Counted from the stretch's first letter, positions 11,100-20,997 are shown. The stretch: DNA of 64,000 nucleotides from SHZI01 sp963698405 (GCA_963698405.1 CAVOQT010000010.1:62001-126000); one strand, 5' to 3'. The notes: generated from the sequence alone by a model not told the origin. Translations and numbers: made by a program.

Positions 11100-11115
11100 T
11101 ATAACGGACGTTATA
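11100..11115 (-). promoter_or_regulatory. palindromic operator candidate of the AbrB-Doc module
   Basis: The inverted repeat TATAACG (11100-11106), two bases, CGTTATA (11109-11115) sits 20 bases upstream of the antitoxin start. On the minus strand TATAAC can serve as a -10 element, so antitoxin bound here would block the promoter. AbrB-type antitoxins typically bind such short AT-rich palindromes. Confidence 0.55.
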
Positions 11116-11349
11116 CTAATCAAGCCTCGCGGGTCCTGCAAGAGACTGACTTCACTCATATTGTCCGCCGCCGTTATCAGGTGAGGGGGTGTCATCGGGA
11201 GTTGACCCCCATCCAGACCCGCAGCTTCCACAATCGAGTGCTGTGTCACAGCCTCAGCCCGCATCTTTTGACGTAATACACAACAGATCTCGTGGGGTAG
11301 CTCGTCGAGCGGCTGCCTCGCTGCGTATTGCTATAGAGGATGGCTTTCC

Positions 11350-13410
11350 ATGGGCAAGATCGGGGGTTACAGCCGCATACCAGCCGGCCGCTTCGCGTGG
11401 CTGATTGGCCTCGGGCTGGCATGGGCTGGCATCGCGGTATCCGCAACAGTTGATGCCGGCCCGGATGAGTTGATGGACCTCAGCCTCGAGGAGTTGATGC
11501 AGGTTGAGATCACGACATTCTCCAGGCGGCCGACACCGCTTTCCCGGACACCGGCCGCCGTATTTGTGGTGTCCGAGCATGACATAGCGCGTTCCGGGGC
11601 ACGCACAATTCCGGATATTCTGCGCATGGTTCCGGGGCTTCAGGTTGCCCAGCTCGATTCCAGTACCTGGGCTGTCACAGCCCGTGGCTCGAATGGCGTG
11701 TACGCCAACAAACTCCTGGTCCTGATGGATGGACGCACGCTCTACACGCCGTTTTACTCGGGTGTGTACTGGGGGCTTCAGGACACCGATCTGTCTGCAA
11801 TAGAGCGCATTGAAGTCATTCGCGGTCCCGGCGCAACCATGTGGGGTGCCAATGCCGTCAATGGCGTCATCAACATCATCACGAAGAAAGCGGGTGCTGA
11901 TCCGGGTGGTGCCGCGAGTGTTGTCAGTGGAAATCTTCGTACCGAGGGTCAGGCTTCCTATGCGGGTACGGTTGGCAATACCGACTATCGAACCTACATC
12001 AAGTACTTCGATCGTGATGCTTTTGCCGATGCCGGTTATGACGACTGGGACATGCTGCGCGGGGGGCTGCGTGCCGACGGGAAGATCGGGGAAGCGGATC
12101 AGTGGTTCCTGAATGCAGAGATGTTTACCGCTGATCTTGGTGAACGCACGCTGACAACCAGTCCCGTGTCGCCGTACAACCAGGTCAATGACATTAATCG
12201 TGATGTGGATGGGGGCTTCCTTCTCGCGGGTTGGACGCGGGTCTTGTCCGAGACCTCCGGTTTGCAGTTCAAGATGTTTTTCGATCGAACCGACCGGGAA
12301 GGTAGTGCGCCAAATGAGAAGCGCGATACCTTTGATGTCGATGTGCAACATAATTTCCAGGCGACGGATCGGCACAATGTCATTTGGGGTATGGGCTACC
12401 GTCTTAGTGAAGACGAAACCACCGGTGACTTTGTCATCAGCCTGGATCCTGCTTCCCGTACGCAGCGTTTGCTGAGCGCTTTTGCCCAGGACGAAATCCG
12501 CCTGGTCGGCGATGAATTGTTCATGACGGTTGGTGTGAAGGTCGAGAAGAACAGCTTCAGCAATAACAGTCTTGAGTGGGAGCCCAATATCAGGCTCAGC
12601 TGGAATGTCAGCGAGGCCCAGACGCTGTGGGGATCCGTGGCACGTGCCGTTCGGGTGCCCAGCCGGATCGAGCAGTCAGCGACGATTAACGGTGCCGTTC
12701 TGCCGCCCGGGGCACCTGGTAATACCTTTCCTGTGCCTTTCGTGCTGACGATTGTCGGTGATCCGGACATGGATACCGAGGAGGTCATCGCGTATGAGCT
12801 TGGTTACCGCCAGCAGTTCAGTGAGGCTACGTACATCGATCTGGCGGTTTTTTACAACCAGTACAAAGACCTTCGAATCATCGTTGACCGCGCACCTGTT
12901 TGCCAGCCCGGCAGCGTTCCAATCTCTGTCAACCCGATGTGTTTTCTCTCTGCCCAGTACGTCAGTCTGCCGGTGCAGATGGAAAATGGTGGCGATATTG
13001 ATACCCATGGTCTGGAGCTGAGCGTTTCTCACCGATTCAGTTCGGCCTGGTCATTACAGGCCTCCTATACCTATCTGAACTCCGAGGACCTGCCGAGCGA
13101 GACCTCCAGTGCGGTAAGCCAGGATTATCCGGATCACCAGTTCTCACTGCGGACGGCATTCAGTCCGACTGCTGCCACGGAGATGGATTTCTGGATCCGC
13201 TATGTAGATCAACTGCCGGCACAGAATATTGACAGCTATGTAACGCTGGATACGCGTTTCAGCTGGAAGCCCGTTCCGGCGCTTGAGCTTGCACTGGTGG
13301 GCAGAAATCTTCTGGAGTCCGGACATGTCGAGTTCCTGCAGGAATTCAATGAAACAGAGTCCGTAGAAGTCGAACGCGAGGCGTACCTTGAGCTGCGCTG
13401 GCACTTCTAG
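11350..13410 (+). CDS. TonB-dependent outer-membrane receptor
   Basis: A 686-residue receptor. A signal peptide (about 1-33) is followed by a short segment, DLSLEELMQVEITTFSRR, seen in receptors encoded beside sensory genes. The plug domain spans about 55-170 (AAVFVVSEHDIARSG, IPDILRMVPGLQVA, IERIEVIRGPGATMWGANAV, NGVINIITKKA). The remainder is a 22-strand-type barrel ending in an aromatic terminal residue (LELRWHF). The ligand is unknown; nothing here identifies a siderophore or vitamin. The start at 11350 has a GAGG-containing upstream region. The next three genes follow with gaps of 18, 3 and -4 bases, so the receptor probably belongs to a signalling operon. Confidence 0.9.
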   Translation: MGKIGGYSRIPAGRFAWLIGLGLAWAGIAVSATVDAGPDELMDLSLEELMQVEITTFSRRPTPLSRTPAAVFVVSEHDIARSGARTIPDILRMVPGLQVAQLDSSTWAVTARGSNGVYANKLLVLMDGRTLYTPFYSGVYWGLQDTDLSAIERIEVIRGPGATMWGANAVNGVINIITKKAGADPGGAASVVSGNLRTEGQASYAGTVGNTDYRTYIKYFDRDAFADAGYDDWDMLRGGLRADGKIGEADQWFLNAEMFTADLGERTLTTSPVSPYNQVNDINRDVDGGFLLAGWTRVLSETSGLQFKMFFDRTDREGSAPNEKRDTFDVDVQHNFQATDRHNVIWGMGYRLSEDETTGDFVISLDPASRTQRLLSAFAQDEIRLVGDELFMTVGVKVEKNSFSNNSLEWEPNIRLSWNVSEAQTLWGSVARAVRVPSRIEQSATINGAVLPPGAPGNTFPVPFVLTIVGDPDMDTEEVIAYELGYRQQFSEATYIDLAVFYNQYKDLRIIVDRAPVCQPGSVPISVNPMCFLSAQYVSLPVQMENGGDIDTHGLELSVSHRFSSAWSLQASYTYLNSEDLPSETSSAVSQDYPDHQFSLRTAFSPTAATEMDFWIRYVDQLPAQNIDSYVTLDTRFSWKPVPALELALVGRNLLESGHVEFLQEFNETESVEVEREAYLELRWHF

Positions 13411-13428
13411 GGGTAGCCGACAGTTCTC

Positions 13429-14004
13429 ATGAGCAGCATGAAGTTGCATTTCTGCAGGCGGATGGCGCCAATCATCATGGCAATTGCCATGGTGATTGCA
13501 TGCCAGATGCCGCGGACAGCATCTGCCGCTCCATCTGCAGAGGCAGATGCCGTCATGGCTGCAGTCGTCTACAAGATAACCAAGTTCATTACCTGGCCGG
13601 AATCGGCCCTGGGGCAATCAGCTGACCGTCTGGTCATCTGCATCGGTGAAAGAGATCCGTTGTTGTCAGCCATGAGAAGCATGGATGGGAGGGCTACCCA
13701 GGGGCATGTTATCGAGGTGCGCCTGGTAGCTGCGTCGAATGCAGCCAGATCAGGCTGCCATGTCCTGTTCATGAGCGCCGGAGAGGGGCAGTGGATGGGT
13801 GCGGCATTGCAAGCTGTTGTCGGTACACCGGTGCTGACTGTTGGCAATGCAGACGGGTTTGTCGAGCAAGGAGGGATTATCGGTCTGCGTGTTGAGCAGA
13901 ACCGGATTGCCTTTATCGTCAATGTGACAGCGAGTGCACGTGCCGGCATCGGCATCAGCGCACAGCTTCTGCAGCTGGCAACCATCGTCAAGGGCGAGGG
14001 GTAG
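13429..14004 (+). CDS. YfiR-like periplasmic protein (DUF4154)
   Basis: A 191-residue protein with an N-terminal signal peptide ending near the Ala-Ser-Ala at 33. The mature part carries YfiR-family features: AAVVYKITKFITWPES near the start, LVICIGERDP, a central GCHVLFMS, then VLTVGNADGFVEQGGIIGLR and INVTASARAGIGISAQLLQLA-type segments. In Pseudomonas YfiR is a periplasmic repressor of the membrane diguanylate cyclase YfiN. Here the gene lies between a TonB receptor and a hybrid histidine kinase, so it may instead modulate that kinase. The start at 13429 is 18 bases after the receptor stop. Confidence 0.82.
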   Translation: MSSMKLHFCRRMAPIIMAIAMVIACQMPRTASAAPSAEADAVMAAVVYKITKFITWPESALGQSADRLVICIGERDPLLSAMRSMDGRATQGHVIEVRLVAASNAARSGCHVLFMSAGEGQWMGAALQAVVGTPVLTVGNADGFVEQGGIIGLRVEQNRIAFIVNVTASARAGIGISAQLLQLATIVKGEG

Positions 14005-14007
14005 GCA

Positions 14008-16857
14008 ATGAAGCGGTTTGCAGACCTGCCAATTGCGGCAAAGCTGATCGCCGTCATGCTCGTGACCTCAGTGACGGCGCTGGCCCTTTCCTCAGTCATG
14101 CAGGCGGTTACCGAAGGATTGGCGTATCGGGAGGATCGTGTTGAATACCTGCGCACCATTGCTGACGTGATTGGCAGCAACAGTGCGGCCGCCATCACCT
14201 TTGATGATGGCGACCTTGCCAATCAGGTCATCAGTTCGCTGAAGGCGGATCCCAGCATCATCGATGGCCGTGTCACCGATGTGACCGGGCACAGGCTGGC
14301 GGCATATCCGGTGGATAATCAGCAGCGTGGGTTGCAAGACACACTGGTGCCGGAGTTGTTGCAGGCGGCCATTGCCGGGGAGAAGAATCCGCTACGCTGG
14401 AACGGGCTGGAGTCTCTCGAGGTCGTCAAGCCCATCGCCTTTGATGGTGAGACCATCGGCTATGTCTACCTGCGAGGCTCACTGCAGCCGCTGGTCGACA
14501 TGCTGGCCAGGTTTGCATGGATGGCAACCGTCATCGTCGTGCTGACCGCGGTTCTCATTGTCATGCTGTCAATGCGACTGCAACGGATCATATCTGCGCC
14601 AATTCTTGCGCTTGCAGAGTTGATGCGTCGTGTAACACGTGATGGTGACTATTCGCTGCGAGCCCTGCCGGCGGGCAAGGATGAGGTTGGCAGCCTGATC
14701 GACGGCTTCAACAACATGCTTGCCCAGATCAGCGAGCGTGACAACCGGCTCGTCGATCAGCACCAGAAGATTGACGAGCAGGCGCGCAGTCTGGCCATTG
14801 CGAATCAGAAACTGAAATCGACCATCCGTGAGTCAGTAGAGGCGAGGGAGTCTGCTGAAGCGGCGAGTCGTGCGAAGAGCCAGTTTCTGGCGAGAATGAG
14901 TCACGAGATTCGCACGCCGATGAATGGTGTGCTTGGCATGACAGAGATACTGCTTGCTTCCGGGCTTGGTGGCCGGCAGAGGCATTTTGCCGAAACCATC
15001 CAGAATTCGGCAGAAAGCCTGCTCAACCTGATAAACGATATCCTGGATTTTTCGAAGATCGAGGCTGGCAGGCTCGAACTTGAGAACGCAGAGTTTGATC
15101 TGCGTGTGATGGTTGAGAGTACCGTCGAATTGCTGGCAGTTCATGCGCAGAGCAAGGGCATCGAACTGCTCTGTGATCTTGATCCTTCCCTGCCCGCCAG
15201 AGTGTCGGGTGATTCAACTCGTTTGCGCCAGATACTGACAAACCTGACAGGTAACGCGATCAAGTTCACCGAAGCAGGTGAAGTCATGGTGCGTGTGCGT
15301 GCGGAGTCAACGATCGGTGCCCGTACGGTATTCCGTTTTGAGGTGGTTGATTCCGGTATCGGTATACGCCCGGAGAATCAGGCGCTGATCTTTGAATTGT
15401 TCTCGCAGGAGGACGATTCCACCACGCGCAAGTACGGTGGTACGGGTCTCGGCCTCGCCATCTGTCGGCAGCTGGTTGAACTGATGGGTGGTGAGATAGC
15501 TGTCCAGAGCGCTCCGGGTTGTGGTTCAACATTCGCGTTTACCGTGCCCATGTTGCTGGCAGAAGACCGGAATGCCGGTGATGCCCTGGCGGCTCTGACG
15601 CGCAGATTGCCGCTGAATGTGCTGGTGGTGGATGACAACGCCACCAACCGCGAGATTCTCCAGTTGCAGCTGGAAGCCTGGGGCCTGTCCGTCGAGCAGG
15701 CCGATTGCGCGCAAGCAGCGCTGATCCGGCTCATGAATCCACAGCATCACTACGACATGGTCATTCTGGACTGGCATATGCCAGAGGTCAGTGGGTTGGA
15801 TCTTGCGCGCCGTATCCGTGAGAACGAGAAGCTGAAGTCCATGCCGCTGATCATGCTGAGTTCAGCTGCTGTGGAAGATGCGGGGCGCACCATTCGCAAG
15901 GCTGGTATCACCACCTATACATCCAAGCCGGTGCGTCAGTCGAGACTGATGGACTGCTTGCTGATGGCGCTGAATCCGGCAGCCGATGCCGGTGATGTCG
16001 AGGCTGACCAGGACCCTGCGCACGATACGATGACGGTAAGGATTGCCGGCGGTCGTGTCCTGCTGGTCGAAGACAACCCGGTCAACCGGGAAGTGGCGCT
16101 CAATATGTTGCAGGTACTTCGTTGCCACGTTGAGATTGCCGTGAATGGCCAGGAAGCAGTCAGGAAGATCCAGCACGGGAAGTTTGATGTTGTCCTGATG
16201 GACTGCGAGATGCCGGTGATGGACGGCTATGCCGCAACCCGTGCCATCCGCGCATGGGAAGCGCAGGCAGGAAGCAGTAGTACGCATGTTCCGATCCTTG
16301 CCCTGACAGCCCATGCCCTGGCAGAAGACCGGCGACGGTGTCTCGAAGTCGGCATGGATGACTACCTGACCAAGCCGTTCAGCATGGAGAAATTGCGTGA
16401 GCGTCTGGTCCAGTGGGTACAGGTGGCGCCCATGCAGCCTGCGACTGACGTGCACCTGGCGCCGGATCCGGAAAATACTGCAAAGCTTCCCGTCGAGAAT
16501 AATGTAATCCAGTTGCGCGCTCTGGAATCGATAGTGGCCCTCGATCCAGCCAATGGCGAGGCTCTGCTCGCACGATTGCTGGATACCTATGAGACAAGCT
16601 CTGCTGAACTTGTTTCCGCAGTAGGTGGTGCGCTTGAGAGTGGCAATACGGAAGAGCTCAGGCGTGTCGCCCATGCATTGAAGTCCAGTAGTGGAAATGT
16701 AGGTGCTGAGCAGCTTTTTGAGCTGTGCAGAAGTCTCGAGTCTGCGGCAAGGAATCGTGATCTGGCTGCCTTGCCGGAACTGGTGTCGGTGTTGAAAAGA
16801 GCACATGCAGAGGCAGTACAGGAGTTGCGGAAGGTCAGACAGAGGCGGAGCGCATGA
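14008..16857 (+). CDS. hybrid sensor histidine kinase (HAMP-HisKA-HATPase-REC-REC-Hpt)
   Basis: A 949-residue membrane kinase of BarA-like architecture. One transmembrane helix lies near 10-35 and a second near 170-190, bracketing a periplasmic sensor domain. HAMP and coiled coil cover about 190-285. HisKA has FLARMSHEIRTPMNG with His299. The ATPase domain has N-box NLTGNAIKFTE and G-boxes DSGIGI and YGGTGLGLA. Receiver 1 (about 535-655) has phospho-acceptor Asp588 in VILDWHMPEVSG. Receiver 2 (about 675-805) has Asp732 in VLMDCEMPVMDG. The C-terminal Hpt domain has VAHALKSSSGN with His889. All phosphorelay residues are present. Its stop overlaps the next start by ATGA, so the likely relay partner is the downstream REC-GGDEF-EAL protein. 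Confidence 0.92.
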   Translation: MKRFADLPIAAKLIAVMLVTSVTALALSSVMQAVTEGLAYREDRVEYLRTIADVIGSNSAAAITFDDGDLANQVISSLKADPSIIDGRVTDVTGHRLAAYPVDNQQRGLQDTLVPELLQAAIAGEKNPLRWNGLESLEVVKPIAFDGETIGYVYLRGSLQPLVDMLARFAWMATVIVVLTAVLIVMLSMRLQRIISAPILALAELMRRVTRDGDYSLRALPAGKDEVGSLIDGFNNMLAQISERDNRLVDQHQKIDEQARSLAIANQKLKSTIRESVEARESAEAASRAKSQFLARMSHEIRTPMNGVLGMTEILLASGLGGRQRHFAETIQNSAESLLNLINDILDFSKIEAGRLELENAEFDLRVMVESTVELLAVHAQSKGIELLCDLDPSLPARVSGDSTRLRQILTNLTGNAIKFTEAGEVMVRVRAESTIGARTVFRFEVVDSGIGIRPENQALIFELFSQEDDSTTRKYGGTGLGLAICRQLVELMGGEIAVQSAPGCGSTFAFTVPMLLAEDRNAGDALAALTRRLPLNVLVVDDNATNREILQLQLEAWGLSVEQADCAQAALIRLMNPQHHYDMVILDWHMPEVSGLDLARRIRENEKLKSMPLIMLSSAAVEDAGRTIRKAGITTYTSKPVRQSRLMDCLLMALNPAADAGDVEADQDPAHDTMTVRIAGGRVLLVEDNPVNREVALNMLQVLRCHVEIAVNGQEAVRKIQHGKFDVVLMDCEMPVMDGYAATRAIRAWEAQAGSSSTHVPILALTAHALAEDRRRCLEVGMDDYLTKPFSMEKLRERLVQWVQVAPMQPATDVHLAPDPENTAKLPVENNVIQLRALESIVALDPANGEALLARLLDTYETSSAELVSAVGGALESGNTEELRRVAHALKSSSGNVGAEQLFELCRSLESAARNRDLAALPELVSVLKRAHAEAVQELRKVRQRRSA

Positions 16858-18971
16858 AGTCATTACCTCCGATACATCAGGATCTGATTCTCGTTGTTGA
16901 TGACGATCCAACACTGCGAATGCTGGTTCGTGCTGCCCTTGAGCAGGCGGGATATGCAGTTGAGGAGGCAACGGATGGCTGGCAGGCTCTGCAGCAGTTC
17001 ATCCGCTACAAGCCGGCAGCCATCATGATGGATGTGGATATGCCAGGCATGAATGGATTCGATGCTTGCATCCGTATTCGCGAGGATGCGGTCGGGGCGC
17101 ATATTCCAATCCTGATGGTTACCGGACTGGAAGATGTCGAGTCAGTCAATCGTGCATATGCGGTTGGTGCAACCGATTTCATTCCCAAGCCGATCAACTG
17201 GGCGCTGCTGGCTCACCGGATTCGTTATGTGTTGCGGGCCAGTGGTACTTATCAGGAACTGCGGACGAGTGAGGCGAAGAATACGGCGCTGTTGTCGGCA
17301 ATTCCTGACACGCTGCTGGTCACACGCCGCGACGGAACCATCCTCGACTTCGTGTCAGGCAGGGGTTCCATGCTCCTGAAAGAGCCGCGTGGCGATCAGC
17401 CGACCATTCACGCCTATCTCCCTGCAAAGCAGGCCGAACGCTGGAACTCCCTGATCAGGGAAGTGGCAGCCACGGGTGAGCTCGGTCGGGGTGAGTTCTG
17501 GCTGGATGAAAAGGATGAGCGCCACCACTATGAACTGCAGCTTGTCCCATACCTGAATGATCTCGCGCTGACGATTATCCGTGACATATCGGAGCGCAAG
17601 CGTGCCGAGGATCGTGTTCACAGGCTGGCATACTTCGATACTCTGACCGGGTTGCCGAATCGACAATTGTTTCATCAGAAGCTGCAGCATGCGATTGATG
17701 AGGCATCCGAGAAGAACCTGAAGGTTGCCACCCTGTATGTGGATCTGGACAACTTCAAGCGTATCAATGACACGCTTGGTCACAATTTTGGTGATTTCGT
17801 ACTCAAGGAAGTTGCGAGGCGTATCGAGCACTGTGTGCGCAGCTACGACAGCGTGGTACGTGCGGGTCCGGACGATGACAGTCCGCAGCTGGCGCGTCTG
17901 GGTGGTGACGAGTTTGTGGCGATTCTCCACAATCTGCAAAGTGAAGACGAGGCAGTCGCCGTCGCAGAGCGGTTGAGGAGGGAATTCACACGTCCGGTAC
18001 ACCACCAGGGCCATGAATTTGTGGTGACCTCAAGCATTGGTGTGTCGATCTACCCGGATGACGGTGAAGATATCGATACCCTGCTGAAAAATGCCGACGT
18101 TGCCATGTATCAGGCGAAGAACACAGGCCGCAATAGCGTGCGTTTCTACTCCGGAACCATGAGCCTGCGCTCACTGGAGCGCCTGGAGCTGGAGAGTGCC
18201 CTGCACCATGCCCTGGAGCGTGGCGAGTTTGATCTGCACTATCAGCCCAAGATTTCCATTGCTTCGGGAAAAATCTGCGGTGTAGAGGCGTTGATCCGCT
18301 GGAATCACCCGGAGCGGGGCATGGTCGATCCTGGTTCGTTCATTCCCGTGGCGGAGGAGTGCGGTCTCATCAGCCCGATTGGCGAATGGGTGCTCAAGCG
18401 CGCCTGTCGTCAGGCGCGTCTCTGGCAGGACCGATTCGGGCTCGACATCAGTGTTGCGGTGAATCTATCGAGCCAGCAGTTCCTGCAGAGTCGTGTGGAC
18501 GAGGTGGTTCTGCAGGCCCTCTTCGAGGCTTCCCTGAAGCCTCGACTGCTGCAACTGGAGCTTACCGAGTCAATCCTCATGCACGACATGAGCGAGACCG
18601 TACCGCTGCTCAAAAAGCTCAAGAGCATGGGTATCGGTCTGGCAATGGATGATTTTGGCACGGGTTATTCTTCGCTCAGCTATCTCAAGCGATTACCCAT
18701 TGATGCAGTGAAGATTGACCGTACGTTTGTGGCTGATCTGGAGCAGGATCGGGATGATGCGGCGATATGCGCCACGATCATTGCCATGGCTCATGCGCTC
18801 GAACTTCAGGTTATTGCCGAAGGTGTTGAGACCGAAGGGCAACTGGAGTACCTCCGGGCGCAGGGCTGTGATCAGGTGCAGGGCTACCTCATCAGCAAAC
18901 CCGTAACAGCATCCGAGCTGGAGCGTGAGTTCCTTGCCAAGGGAGCCTGGTACATCAGCAGCAGGGCTTGA
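16854..18971 (+). CDS. REC-PAS-like-GGDEF-EAL cyclic-di-GMP regulator
   Basis: A 705-residue cytoplasmic response regulator. The receiver (about 10-130) has Asp60 in IMMDVDMPGMNG and the conserved Lys in FIPKP. A PAS-like segment (about 145-250) ends in IIRDISERKRAEDRV. The GGDEF domain (about 255-435) has an intact GGDEF at 350-354. The EAL domain (about 445-700) keeps EAL at 478-480, NLSSQQF, ELTES, DDFGTGYSS and KIDRTFV. Both synthase and phosphodiesterase signature residues are intact, so either or both activities are possible. It is the last gene of the operon and overlaps the hybrid kinase by four bases. Confidence 0.92.
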   Translation: MKSLPPIHQDLILVVDDDPTLRMLVRAALEQAGYAVEEATDGWQALQQFIRYKPAAIMMDVDMPGMNGFDACIRIREDAVGAHIPILMVTGLEDVESVNRAYAVGATDFIPKPINWALLAHRIRYVLRASGTYQELRTSEAKNTALLSAIPDTLLVTRRDGTILDFVSGRGSMLLKEPRGDQPTIHAYLPAKQAERWNSLIREVAATGELGRGEFWLDEKDERHHYELQLVPYLNDLALTIIRDISERKRAEDRVHRLAYFDTLTGLPNRQLFHQKLQHAIDEASEKNLKVATLYVDLDNFKRINDTLGHNFGDFVLKEVARRIEHCVRSYDSVVRAGPDDDSPQLARLGGDEFVAILHNLQSEDEAVAVAERLRREFTRPVHHQGHEFVVTSSIGVSIYPDDGEDIDTLLKNADVAMYQAKNTGRNSVRFYSGTMSLRSLERLELESALHHALERGEFDLHYQPKISIASGKICGVEALIRWNHPERGMVDPGSFIPVAEECGLISPIGEWVLKRACRQARLWQDRFGLDISVAVNLSSQQFLQSRVDEVVLQALFEASLKPRLLQLELTESILMHDMSETVPLLKKLKSMGIGLAMDDFGTGYSSLSYLKRLPIDAVKIDRTFVADLEQDRDDAAICATIIAMAHALELQVIAEGVETEGQLEYLRAQGCDQVQGYLISKPVTASELEREFLAKGAWYISSRA

Positions 18972-19039
18972 ACCGGGCTTCTTAAGGCAACCTTCAGCAT
19001 ACTGACGCACAGTCATTGCCGAAGGAGAGCTGGACTGTC

Positions 19040-19696
19040 GTGTATCTGTTGCTCGTAGAGGACGATCTCGGTCTGGGGCGGGCGCTGCACAAGCTCCTGC
19101 AGAACCAGTACCGCGTGCATTGGGTCCGGTCGCTTGCCGCGGCGCAGAGTCATTTCGCGGCGGCCGACTATGATGCAATGCTGCTGGATCTCGGTCTGCC
19201 CGACGGTGATGGCGTGCAGTGGCTGCATTCCCTCCGGGCCGGAGGCTGTCAGATGCCGGTTCTCATCATTTCGGCCCGCGACCAGCTTGACGATCGGGTG
19301 AAAGGCCTGGACACCGGCGCCGATGATTATCTGGTCAAGCCTTTTGAACCGGAGGAGCTGCTGGCCAGGATACGCGTCCTGCTTCGGCGCAAGTCGGGCA
19401 ACGCCCAGGCGCGGCTCAGTGTGGGTGCACTGAGCTTCGCTGCGGACTCTCGCCAGTTCTATCTGGCTGATCAGCCAGTCACGCTGCCGCCGAAGGAGTA
19501 CCAGATCCTGGCGGTGCTGATCCACGCCGGGGATAAACCGGTCAGCCGGGAGCGGCTGATCCAGCAGCTCTACGGCCTGGGCGATGTCGCCGACTCAAAC
19601 ACGCTTGAAGTCCATATCCACGGCCTCCGGAAAGTGCTCGGGAAGGACCGGATCGAGACGCTACGCGGCTTCGGCTATCGGCTGGTGGCCCAGTGA
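19040..19696 (+). CDS. OmpR-family response regulator
   Basis: A ~218-residue regulator. The receiver domain starts at LLLVEDDLGLGRAL and has phospho-acceptor Asp50 in AMLLDLGLPDGDG, Ser/Thr in VLIISAR and Lys in DDYLVKPFEPEEL. The C-terminal winged helix has LPPKEYQILAVLIHAG and LEVHIHGLRKVLG, then IETLRGFGYRLV. A TTG at 19016 is also in frame. I prefer the GTG at 19040 because AGGAG (19023-19027) precedes it and it starts directly at the receiver fold. The four-base overlap with the downstream sensor kinase shows a standard two-component operon of the QseBC/PmrAB style; the stimulus is unknown. Confidence 0.9.
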   Translation: MYLLLVEDDLGLGRALHKLLQNQYRVHWVRSLAAAQSHFAAADYDAMLLDLGLPDGDGVQWLHSLRAGGCQMPVLIISARDQLDDRVKGLDTGADDYLVKPFEPEELLARIRVLLRRKSGNAQARLSVGALSFAADSRQFYLADQPVTLPPKEYQILAVLIHAGDKPVSRERLIQQLYGLGDVADSNTLEVHIHGLRKVLGKDRIETLRGFGYRLVAQ

Positions 19697-20997
19697 AGTT
19701 TCGTCTCTCGCATCTCGCGCTCCTCATCGCATTGACTACCGTGGTTGCGGGCGTTGCGGGTGTCGTCACTACCTACCGGGTTGCTGGTGATGAACTGCAG
19801 GACGTACTGGACGACGATCTCAAGCAGCAGGCCCGCATGCTGGCGAGGCTCCTGGATTTCCAGCCGGCAGAAATCAGCGAGGACGAACTCAGGGTGCTGC
19901 TGGAGAAATCCTTCCGGCCGGATGACGAGGAGACTTTGTGGGTCAATGTCTACAACCTCGGGACCGGGCGCGTGGTCAGCAACCAGCAGCACTCCCTGCC
20001 ACTTGCCGGTCGGGATGACCGGTCGCTGCACCTGCGATGGGACGGTCACGAGTGGCAGGGCCACCAGCGGCGGGAGGGCGAGCTGGTCGTGCAACTGCTC
20101 CGTCGCACTGACCTCTACGAAGAAGTGCAGGGTGAGATTCTGGAGCACATCACGGCCCCGGCAGTGACGGGCAGTGCAATCAACCTGTTGCTCCTGGCGG
20201 CATTGATCGGCTTTCTGCTCTGGCCGTTGTCTCGCCTGGTCCGGCAGCTTGAGACCCGCAATGCGGACTCCCTGGCACCCCTGGACCTGCCGACCCCGGC
20301 CGTTGAGATCGGCATCCTCGTGGCAACCATCAACCGGCTGATGAGCGGTGTGGAGTCGGTATTGCAGCGGGAAAGACAGTTCGCCAACGATGTGGCCCAT
20401 GAATTGCGCACACCGCTCACCACCTTGAAAATCGAGCTGTCGGGAGCCGAGCCGGACTTGCCTGCCATCAAGCTGGAAGTAAACCGCTTGGCACGCCTGG
20501 TGGAGCAGCTACTGACTCTTGCTCGTCTCGAGCAGGGCCGCTGGCGCGCCAGTTTCAGCCGGATCGCTCTGGATGAGATCTGGGTGCAGGAGTCGGAACG
20601 GATCGCCGCAACTCTGGAGGGTGCCGGAATGCATCTCACGAGCGATGTACGGCCGACGCTCGTCGAGGGTGATGCCACCTTGCTCCAGGTACTGCTGCAG
20701 AACCTGGTGGCTAACGTCTTGCGTCACTGCCCCGCCGGTACACGCATCCATGTGGCCATCGGCGCTGAGCCAGGCCAGCCAAGCCTGGTTGTCAGCGACA
20801 CCGGACCTGGAATTCCTGCCAGCCAGCGGGAGCAGATGAATACCGGTTTCACGCGTCTCGATAGCCGCAGTGAAGGCCTCGGCCTGGGGCTTGCGATCTG
20901 TCGGCGAATCGCCGAGGTGCATGGTGCGACGCTTCGATTCACCGCAAACATCGACGGTGAGCCGGGATTGCGTGTGGAAGTGCGATTTCCGTCTTGA
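19693..20997 (+). CDS. sensor histidine kinase paired with the OmpR-type regulator
   Basis: A 434-residue inner-membrane kinase. An N-terminal transmembrane helix (about 8-28) precedes a periplasmic 2CSK_N-like segment (about 35-155), and a second helix lies near 160-180. HisKA has FANDVAHELRTPLTTLK with His236. The ATPase domain has NLVANVLRHCP, SDTGPGIP and EGLGLGLAICRRIAEVHG. The N-box reads LVANVLRH, a normal variant. It overlaps the response regulator by ATGA and should be its phosphodonor. It converges with Slt at 21030. Confidence 0.9.
   Translation: MKFRLSHLALLIALTTVVAGVAGVVTTYRVAGDELQDVLDDDLKQQARMLARLLDFQPAEISEDELRVLLEKSFRPDDEETLWVNVYNLGTGRVVSNQQHSLPLAGRDDRSLHLRWDGHEWQGHQRREGELVVQLLRRTDLYEEVQGEILEHITAPAVTGSAINLLLLAALIGFLLWPLSRLVRQLETRNADSLAPLDLPTPAVEIGILVATINRLMSGVESVLQRERQFANDVAHELRTPLTTLKIELSGAEPDLPAIKLEVNRLARLVEQLLTLARLEQGRWRASFSRIALDEIWVQESERIAATLEGAGMHLTSDVRPTLVEGDATLLQVLLQNLVANVLRHCPAGTRIHVAIGAEPGQPSLVVSDTGPGIPASQREQMNTGFTRLDSRSEGLGLGLAICRRIAEVHGATLRFTANIDGEPGLRVEVRFPS

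Noticed and set aside
11185..11210. Hairpin with GGGGG(T) and (A)CCCCC arms between the antitoxin and the TonB receptor gene
   Set aside because: Bulged stem and no T-run; not strong enough to call as terminator or riboswitch.
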